Below, piece after piece: positions 51,301-61,461 of a stretch of 64,000 nt of DNA. The stretch is taken from contig NC_134519.1 in NCBI RefSeq assembly GCF_027942865.1, forward strand, positions 16,873,248 to 16,937,247. The letters run 5' to 3'. The stretch comes from Odontesthes bonariensis (Eukaryota; Chordata; Actinopteri; Atheriniformes; Atherinopsidae). The first letter of the stretch is position 1. The number at the start of each line of letters is the position of its first letter. The position numbers were made by a program, and so were the translations under genes. The notes under the pieces are model-generated. The model made no database searches. It was given only the letters and a program-made list of their open reading frames with translations, and was not told where the DNA came from.

Positions 51301-54300
51301 CTATGATTCAAGGCATGGCATTTCAGGAAATTACTTTGGTTTACCACAACTTTCTTGAAAGAAGAAAGAGAAGAAGAAAGAGGAGGAGAAGAAGAAGAAG
51401 AAGAAGAAGGGTTGGGTCAAATTGTTTATTTTGCTTAGGAACCTATATCTGAGTGAAATGACCCGGAAGTATCTGCGTAGCAGCCACAATAAGAGCTGTC
51501 TGAATTCTCTAAATACACTGAACCATCCCTTATGAGAGAAATTAAATCATTTCATCATGCAATTCCTTGAATTTGTAGCGATACTCGATTGTTTTTATTC
51601 TGTCATTCTAACTGTGATCCATGTGGATAAATATGAGGACAGGAGGAAGAGTATGAGTAGCCTGTAACAACACTCTGTTTATCTCTATATGTAACAATGT
51701 GATAGAACTGCAAAAGATGAGCATCTAAAGCTCTTTTTGTAGACTTTTTACTGAACATTTAAAAGATAGGAGTTTTATTTTTTTTTTTTACTATTTGATG
51801 GGACTTAGAGACGAAGATGAGGAGGAATAAGAAGAAGAGGAAGAAAAAAAAATAGGACTGTTAGTAATGCATCCTAAACCCAAAGCGTCCACTTAGCATG
51901 CCGTCTATATACACGAGTCCACCTTTAATCACAATCTTTTTTCTATTCTTTGCTACAAACAATTTGAAAGTCAAATAATGAGCTCTGAAGAAAATGAGCT
52001 TGATCATTCAATTACAAAAACACGTACAAATAATAACGAAATGCTGTAGGTGGAAAACCAAAACTTGATTGTGAATGTAGCTTTGCTCTCATACTGTATG
52101 ATATTAGTATTAAATCTATGTGCTTCAGCATTCTCTTGAAAGAGCAGCCTAACTACAGTTTCTTTCAATATTGGTCTTGTATTCTTGCAGAGAGCTGCAG
52201 TTAAAGTCATCAGGCCACAGTTTGCAAAGACAAATACAAACTTGTGGTTCATTCAAGTGAAGTTTGTATTCTAGCGACCGGTGATGAAAACACAAATATA
52301 TCGTGTGTATCTTTCTAATTTTCATTTTGGCAAAAATTCAGAAGCATTCGACAAAAGGAATACTGTGTTTTGAAGGATATACAGTAAATAAGAATGTCCA
52401 TGTTTCTTCCCCTGAGAGGTGTGTTTACATTAGAGGTTTGGACTCCAGCCAGTGGAGGAGGAATAGTTTTCAGAAATAATCAGGGGGCGCACTCATTACC
52501 TGGGATTCTCCTCGTGAAATGGTAAATGATACTCTTCCAAGTTTCTGCTAGTCTGCAGTAGCAGAAAACGATTCTTTAGTTTTTGAAAAAAAAAGAAAAA
52601 ATCTCTGAAACTCGGTGCCTCGTTTTAGTTTAATCTTTCACAAGGGCTTGAACTCAGCTTTAAAGGCTACTGTTTTGATTTCAATGTGTCCTGAAAGGAA
52701 AGGGGAAAAAAACTGTAACCGATGCACTGTCAAAAAAACGATTTAACATTTCAGCTCCATTTGACATCCACTCGAAGCATACAATCATCTTAACTCTAAA
52801 AATACTTTTCTAGACGTATATCAAGGGTGATGATTGTGATTCTTGTGCTGCATGGTTAGGTTCTGAATTATTGACCTTTTCTAAATGTTTATTGGATGAG
52901 CTTTAACCCAAAGTAACACCAAGCAGTTATTCAGATGAAAATAGAGTGAACGTCTCAGGAGCTGTCGGTGGAATATTCTATATTGGCATAGTTAGTACAG
53001 TAAACAGGTAGTATCTATCCTTGTTCGCCTGCGGTCAAATGTTGTTCCATCTGTGGTTGTTTACTGTGCAAAACCATAAATGTCTTAATTCTGTAACCTT
53101 ATTCAGCTCAGAGACTGGACATCCTTATTTCAGCTCTGAAAGTAATGAAAATATTGATGGATTGAGGTATTGTGGGTTTGTATGCAGTAAACCAACAACG
53201 GCTTATTTGCTGTTTGATTTCAAGTTCTCAAAATTGCACACTTGCGTCAGAGACAATGTAGACTTTCTTTGTTCCCAATCCTTAAGTGTCTCTGCAAAGA
53301 GTTGAATATGAACAGACCCCACAGAGATTTTAAGTGCAGAAAATATCAGAAGCTAATTACATATAATTCTCATTGTTAGTTGTAGCAGTGCTCTAAAGAT
53401 TTATCTATTCATAAATAATAAAACTGCATTCACTGCATGTCGTAGAGCTCACCGGACTTTTTTTTTCCAACTTCATAATACTATAGGATGGTATTTTTTG
53501 TATGAATTTTGTATGAATATGAATTTTAGCTGGATTTTTAGGTGGCGTTTTTCATGGTTAGAGGCTGCACATGCAGCTATTTTCCACCACATCTGTGTAC
53601 ATTAAGTTAGATGATGAATATAATCTTTAAGACATACAACTTGCCCAGGAAATGGCTGTAATACATGTTTAGAAGTTGAATTACTCTGTGTTTAATCTGT
53701 GTTTCCATCAGTATCCTCACCCTCGCTGAGTGTTGTGACTCCACTGCTTCCCGGCAAATGATTTTCATGCCAATATGTGAAACGACCTATTTCTCTGAGA
53801 GGAGTTAGAGCGAGATTGAACTTCTTTACATTCAGACATGTATGTTGAGTCTGAAACTGACTGATACAACCTCAGCCAGCTGCTCTAAGTAAATGTCTGT
53901 TTTTAATTTGCACTGTTTGCATTGGATCACTGGACCAGAAAAGAAAAAAAAAGAAAGAAAAGGACTTGGAGTTTTTTTTGTCAGACCTCCAGGCACTCTG
54001 TATTGCATAGGTGTTAGTTTTTAATTCATTGTGTGAAAACAAATTACAGCGCAGGTCCAAACACCATAAAATCCCCAGTATGACAGCATAGAAGCGTATA
54101 GCTGTTTGCATAGAAGCTTATAGTTGTTTGTGTGCTGATCTGTGCTTTAGTTTTTGCACTGCGTGTGAATTTCAGGTTTTCATTCACACCTTTCTTGTCA
54201 CGCTCTGATACAAATGAATGTGGCTGTTTTCAATAGAGTCACATTTGTCTTTGCCTAAAGGTGATCCATGAGGAAAACCGCGAGCTTGTCGGTCTAAACC

Positions 54301-57300
54301 ATGAGAAAGGAAAATGTTTCCGTGACTGGAGAACCACACCCGCGGCACCACGTCACTTGCTAATGCAAAGCTGAAAGACTGAGAAAATACATAATATCTG
54401 CAAAAAAAAAAAGAAAAAAAGATTGGAATTAATGTTTTGACTTTTGTAATGTCCAAGCAGTCACATGGTAAACATAACTACCAGAACACAAGCTGCTCCT
54501 ATAGACAACATGTTAAACTGATACTATTTAGTAGTCAAGAGGATTAAAACAAAAACAAAAAAAACAGTCCTACTTAACGCAGTGGAGGCAGCAAAAGAAA
54601 TACATTGTTTAGCTCATGAATGCTTCGTCATTTCCACTGATATGCTCAACGTACTCTACAATCTGACTTCCCAGATACAGAGCACATTGTTTAACATTCC
54701 AGACAAGCATGTTGCTCTCATGATAAGATGTCAGTAGTGAGCATTTTGGGGCATATTTTCCTGAGGGAATCTGGATTTTTTTTGCTGTTCGTAGCACTCT
54801 GAGCAGGTGCACAAAGCAGCAGCTTTTCAAGCAGCATGAAAAGTAAATCATTTCTTTACATCAGCCAAGTGATCGATTTCATTCTAACTTTTGCCACACA
54901 TAAAAATGGCAGAACCTTTCCTTCATATACTAATCACACATGTGCAGCAAAATATTTAACATACACATCTTTTAAACTAAACACAGTTTATTTTTGTCTT
55001 TTTTTTTTTTTTAGCTATTGGAATTATTTCCTATAAAGAATCTGTCATTTACTTTCCATCATTGTCCCATTTTGCAGGTTTATGCAGATGATGTGCTGAC
55101 AAAAGAGGAACAGATAGGCCTTTTGTTTAAAGCCAAACAAATGTGTGAGGATAACATCAAGTCAAAGACCAAGATCCCTGGTGAGTATGTGACATCGCCT
55201 GTCATATGGCTTTTTGGTGCTATGATGTCAACAATCGCATATTTTTGCATGTTAACCATGTGACAATCAATTATGAGGTTCTGGACTGCAGATATTGACT
55301 GTAAAAATACCCTAAAATCCACTGATTTTACCAGTGTCAAATAAATTAATACTCACAGAACATTTCATATAATTAATGTGTTTATTATTTGGTACAATAT
55401 ATAAGATTATGACTTTTATATTGCCTGTCAAAGGGATTTCAATGTGAATGCCATACAGTCACCCAGATTAATGGATTTGTTGGAAAAATAACAGATACAA
55501 TTTATTGTAAGCCCATCTCTTGCGGTTTGAGTACTGTGAATTGAACAAAATGTTTTGTAAGACAACAGGCTGATTGTTGATAGTTGAGAACTGGAGGATG
55601 CTAAATATGCAGGATGTGTGAAATTGCAAATGGATCATATGGTAGCAAGGTCTCACTTCATTTTCTCAGAAGAATGAGCTTTGTATCAGAATGCTTTTTT
55701 CCCACCTTGTGTTTAAGAAAAGGCTAAGCCACTGAGGAAGCTCCTCCGTGGCTCAGGGGGTTGGGGGTGCAATGAATCCCCCTGAGATGTATGCAGAAAA
55801 AAGCCTAGATTGTTGTAGATTTGAAATTCAGTGTGCAAGGCAGAGGATGTCATCAGATTGAGGGCGGAGAACCTGGTGGGGGAGGATGGAGATGGAAGAG
55901 GAGACCAAACATCACACACAATAAAGTTTAGCAAGACTAGCCAATGAAAACTCCATAACTATCAGCAGCGCCAGCATGATGACCACAAAAGTGAAAGTGA
56001 GAGTGCGTTAGACCATAGAATGTGCTTTGTTATCGTGATTGAATATCATTGGTGACTTGTTTGAATGGGACTGCTGATTATAAGAGCTTACACTCTCTTA
56101 TTATAATCAGCTGATGTTGTGCAGGCTTCAGCTTCTCTCAATAACCGCTTTGCTTCATTAAAAGGAAATGATTTACAGGCAAACATTTTTTGCACAGTTT
56201 TACATTTTGCTGATGTGTTCAGATCCAGCAGCTTTTTGGAGAAGTTGCTTGGCAGTTCATTGTGTACTGATAGTTACATTTAAAAATGTTTGACTATGGG
56301 ATTGAAGGCGAAGCTGATCCTCGGGTGTATATGTGTATTTAGAGTGTCCAGAGAGCGCCATTTTCCAGCAGACCCTCGCATCTAGTGGATCTACGGTTTC
56401 TGTCATTTTCCCAGTTGATTGTTCAGAAAGGGTTTTGGATTCCACTGCCAAACCAATTGTAATATTTTCTCTTCAACTCCAGTGTATTGTGGTTTGTCTT
56501 GAATTCTTTGACCCTCCAAACGATACCCGTTATAAATGAAACACATAATTAAAAACGTACCAGGCTCAGAACACAAAAGCTATTGTTTACTATTCCCTGT
56601 AGTCACATTCCTTTTGTGGTATTTTCCAACTTTATGCTTTCGGTAAATGCCCATCAATCTTATGTTAGATTTTTTTTTTAAATAATGACAGAATTGCTAC
56701 TATTGAGACAAGCATCCTGTGTTTGCCCAGAGTATATCAACAGCACTGGTCTTTTTCTCAAAATGTACTTGATGCCCAAATGTGCTAATGAAAAGCTGGG
56801 CAATCAAACTTGAGGGCTCTCTCAGATGTAAGTCTGCTGCTCATCTGACCACCATCATGCTTAATCCATTTTGGTATGACAAAGTTACTGACAAGCCTGG
56901 TGTAATTCTGCAACATGCACCTCAAAGCAAATACTTGTTGAAGCATGGACTTCAATGTCACCAATTTAAGCTTTCGTGACATGAAACCAAACTGGACAGC
57001 TTTTGTGCAACCTTGAATAAACATGTGATTAAAAAAAAAAGGCAGTTTTCTTAATTACCTAAAGAAGTACTTTTTCAGACATGCTTGGAGCTTTCATGTA
57101 CAGTGAGATGTATGAGTGGCAAACACACAGTGCCTTGGAAGTGTTACATTGCCCTTTTAAATTGATTGTTGCAGTTTTTTAACTGAATCTGTGTCCATTC
57201 TTGCTGAATACAAGACCTCTAAGAGGTATAAACTACAGGCACGTCACTCAAGCGCAGACAATCACAATGAAACCACACTTTTGGCTTCACTGATACTGGT

Positions 57301-60300
57301 TTTAGCACCTTTCACGAATAATAGTCTGGATAGGCGTTTTTCATATTTGGCACATGGAACCCGACATAAGTTATTGTCAATAGCAAGTTGAAATGTGGAC
57401 TCATCTGACCACAAAACATGTGTCCAGTGTTTTTCTGTCCATCTGAGATGAGCTTCTGCCTAGAGAACTCTGCTGTGTTTCCTGCAGAGATGATATATGA
57501 CTTCCTCCATTGTTTCAGGTTACATTTTTGGATGCAGAGGCGGAAAGTATAGAGTGAAATGGGTTTTCCAAGGTACTGTATTTCCTAGCCAATATGGCTA
57601 TATTGATCACGGTGACCTGACCTGTTTCTCATACAGTGCAGCCTGAAGTGTTTTCATGGTCATGTACATCCCGCAGTGGTTTCCTTCCTTAGCCTTTACA
57701 CACTGAAATTACCCCAGACTCCTTGAATTTTCTTTCCAATCTTGTGCACAGCAGATGTCAAAAGAATTTGTTTTTTTTGCAATTCTGCGTTGACAAATAT
57801 TATCTCAAACCAAATGCTACTAGTTTGACAGGGTTTGGCTCAATCTGGTCAACAAAGACCCAATATTAAGCCTTTTGTTGAATGCGTCTTTCATAGCCAA
57901 TCCTGACACCCTGACCTGTTACCAGTTAATTTGCTGGTTAAATTAGATATTCAAGACTTTTTTCTTTTCTTTTCTTTATTTATTTGGTGGTGAATATAAG
58001 CATTATTTGTGCAACATTTCTCTTGATAAAGTTACAAAATGCTTACAAAGCTGGAAAAGGGAATTAATTAATTTAATCACTTCTGCCTCCATTTTTGTGT
58101 AAATATATGTGTGTGTGCGTGCGTTTGTATGTGTGTGTGAGGTGAGTGAGAAACACATTGTAAAGCACTTAGAACATAGCTAAGGTCAAAATGATGTTAT
58201 ATAAGGGCAGACCTTTTACGACCGGATGTAAGTCGTGCAACCATAAATGGTTTACGGTATGTAATGTCTTCTATCTGTAGCTTGCCTAGTGGACCATAAA
58301 AAAATCACTGAGCATCTTCTTACCACTGTCTGGGGACATTCACTGCAAGTGGACCGAGGCTAGCACTGACCATATAAGCGGAAAACCGGTGGAGCTCTGG
58401 ATGAAATGACAATAATAGCATCTGTATATTTATTGTAAAATAATGTTAGTTTATGCAAAGTTTTTACAACCTCAGTTCCTTTCTTTGCATTCAATCCTCA
58501 CATCTGTCACTCCAATTTGAGATGTTAGAAGAAGCAAGGAAGAGACTTGAAAAGAGAGGACTCAAGGCTGTAGACAGTTAACAAAATAAGACATGCTTTC
58601 TTTGGAGCTGATAAGCAATGTCAATTAAATATGATATGTGGCACAGCAGTATTATCTGCCCTTTGTTTTAATGCAGTCTGACGCTGCACAGTCCTTGTCA
58701 GATCAGCATAACAGTGCCCATGACATCTCATTAATTTATTTTTATTTAAATTTGAAATGTGGCATAATGAGTCATGGTTGCCAAAAGACTTTTGCAAAGG
58801 ACCCACCTGTGCATTCTCACTCATAGCTCCTATAGCAAGTACCCTATTTCATTGCTTTTCTCTCCTCCACCTTTCTGGGATTTTGGGTCACAGGCAGGTG
58901 GAGAGAGGAAAAACGGTGGCATAACGAAATTAAGAAGAAATAAAAAGAGCTGTGTTGCGTCCCAGCAGCCTGCTTATACAAAATGTTACTAGAGCAGTCA
59001 AGTAGCTCTCACTGGTTGTAACAGCTGGTGTCCCCATTGCAATTGTGCTAAGATAAGTCAAAGTCCTATGAGCATTTGCTTTTGGACACAACACCATGGA
59101 TTTAAAGTTGTGCACCTGCATCACTACAAAACATGATTGGCTGGAGATGTTTGCCATTTCCTCTGACTTCTAGCTTTTTTGGGTTTTCTAGACAACAAAA
59201 TGTGGTTTGTCTCTCTCTATACGTCATGTTTAACACACACGAGTGGTTTAAGCCCTCAACTAAATTTCTAACTGTACATCTAGTAATACACGTGAGTCAT
59301 TCTTATTGCTGCAATGTAGGGTAGTAGTAGTAGTGAGAGAATTAGTTAGCAATTCTGGTTTATAGTTTCGTTGACAAATAAAATTATAATTAGGCATTAA
59401 TTTAACTGATTTTTCCAATAAGAATAGAAAAAATTAAATGGGGTCTAATTGTATGAATGTACAATAAATAGCAGCAGCCTTGTTAGCATTCTATCCTCTT
59501 CACCTCTTTTCTTTACATTTGTTTCTGTGCCTGCGTCAGAGGAGATTTTAAGTCTGGACGTGCACTCCAACAAGCCCATTGGGAACGTCTGACAAAGGCT
59601 TGGGGGGCTGTGTTGGGGATAGATCAGTAGATCAACACAAGCGAGCTGACCTGCATTTCTGATGATGCTGTCCTACTCTGCTTGTGACTCATCCTGCATG
59701 AGGTGGTTATTGTCTGACCTCTTTTGGAAGGTTGCACAAGCTGAGGAAATCAGAGAAATAATATTGCTTTAATAAAGAAAAAAAAGTCTATCCTATGTGG
59801 TCGTACCCTATGCCTGGATGAACACGTACCCTTTGTGCTCATTTCATGTGCACGATTCAATTTTTTTTAACTTAATGCCATATTAATTGCTTTTACTTCA
59901 CTTCACTTCATTTGTGCTTAAAAGCCACATCTGTTTGTTTTGTAATCATGTTTTGTGAAAATCAACCAAAACATGGGCTCTACATCATATTTGCTGTGAT
60001 GTAGAGTAAAAAATACATTCAGTCTGTCAAGATTTTGAGACAAAGTTTGAGAAAAAAAAGGCTTTTTCTTTCTGATGAACCATATCAGTATTTTAATTGA
60101 AATTGTCTTTTAGATTTCGATGTAAGTCAACTCTTGTAACATATAATATTATTTTTACACTGTTTTGGGTTTGACCTTGAAGAACTGGGTTGAGTTTTAA
60201 CAGATGATAGCCTCTTGCATGCATTTGTCAGAACTTTTGCTTTACATCTGTATTTTTATTGCCTGCCTGACCACCCCCTGATTTTTTTTTCTTTTTGGCA

Positions 60301-61424
60301 CTTTTACCATAAACTTGGGGTTTTGTGAGCTATTATAGGAGATGAGGACTGATGACTACAACAAATTGAGTGCAATGTAAAATACAGGAATTGTTGAGAG
60401 CAATCACTTATTAGGCAAGTGTGTCGGGGAAAGGATTAGTTGTTGTATGAATCTAAAACTGTCGTATTTAAAAATTTTTTGCAGTTTTACTTCATATTTG
60501 TTCTTTGTAAATACACAAAAGTAATCATTACGATGCTGAGACAAGGTTTTCTTTGAGGGGAAGCACTGAGGTTTGCCTGGAGAGCACAGTGGAGGGATGT
60601 GGGTTCAAATCCCCAGACCTTGCAGTGTGAAAATAGCTCAGCCCTCAAGCTTGTGGTTTAAGAGTAGAATAACATCAGCAATCATTATAAAAGGTTGCAT
60701 GTATCATGAGAAACTTCATATGTGTTTAGACATCTGCAGGTATAAATGAAGTGAATTGGGGAAAGTAAGAAAACCTTCTAAAACCCCAGTGACATCACTA
60801 ATACCAAAGTGCCCTCATCGTCACGTTTATATTTAAATCGTGGTCAAGGAATTTACGGAAAATGGCATACTTGTGTGTGTTTACTGTTTAATTTAAGCCT
60901 GTTAGTAGGTGGTCCTATGGCAATAAAACCTATGGCAAAAGTGAGCAGCAATTCTACTTTTACTCCCAGGATGTGTGGTCAGTGTGATTTTCAAAACTAA
61001 ACTCTGTTTTTGTCCCACCAGAGATCTGTAGGAATCAGTCAGCTCCACTCAGTCTGCTCTTTAATTTCATGGTCGTAGTGACAGGCAAATAAAAAGAAAG
61101 TCGCCATAGCGTCAGATGTTTCTTTGCAAGTTTGATTACAGGAATGGGAAAATAATGGATCTGCTGCAAAGAGTTGGTCGTTTTAGTTTTATCCTTAGCT
61201 ACTTATTAGTGGTCAAAGTGGGGCAGATGTTTTCAATAATACAATATAAATGCCAAGCCATAAGGAGGTTTTTGCCAAGATTTTGTGGAGAAGGGAACTT
61301 TGCTCCCACTATCAGAGGGCTGAGGTCCACTGTTTAGCTGACAGTTAGGGGTCCTGTGTGCTGAAAATATATTTTGTTTTCCTTTGAAACTGTAGCTCTT
61401 GTAAAGCTCTTTGATCCAACCATC

Positions 61425-61461
<37 letters not shown>

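Larger units (their letters stand above)
24065..55077 (+). other. pth1r intron 1 (31 kb)
   Basis: Begins GTAAGT and ends TTGCAG. It contains the LINE, the four TTAA-flanked inverted-repeat elements and the microsatellites listed separately. The stretches between them (25030-28230, 33000-38370, 40140-43385, 43645-48310, 50005-55070) show no supported exon, RNA gene or clear repeat, only A+T-rich sequence and scattered homopolymers. Confidence 0.85.

Noticed and set aside
51252..51452. Arg-rich small frame
   Set aside because: The basic run is only the translated (GAA)n/(AGA)n repeat.
55735..55792. A-box-like CCGTGGCTCAGGGGGTTGG, possible SINE or tRNA
   Set aside because: There is no B box at the right distance and no cloverleaf; too little to call.
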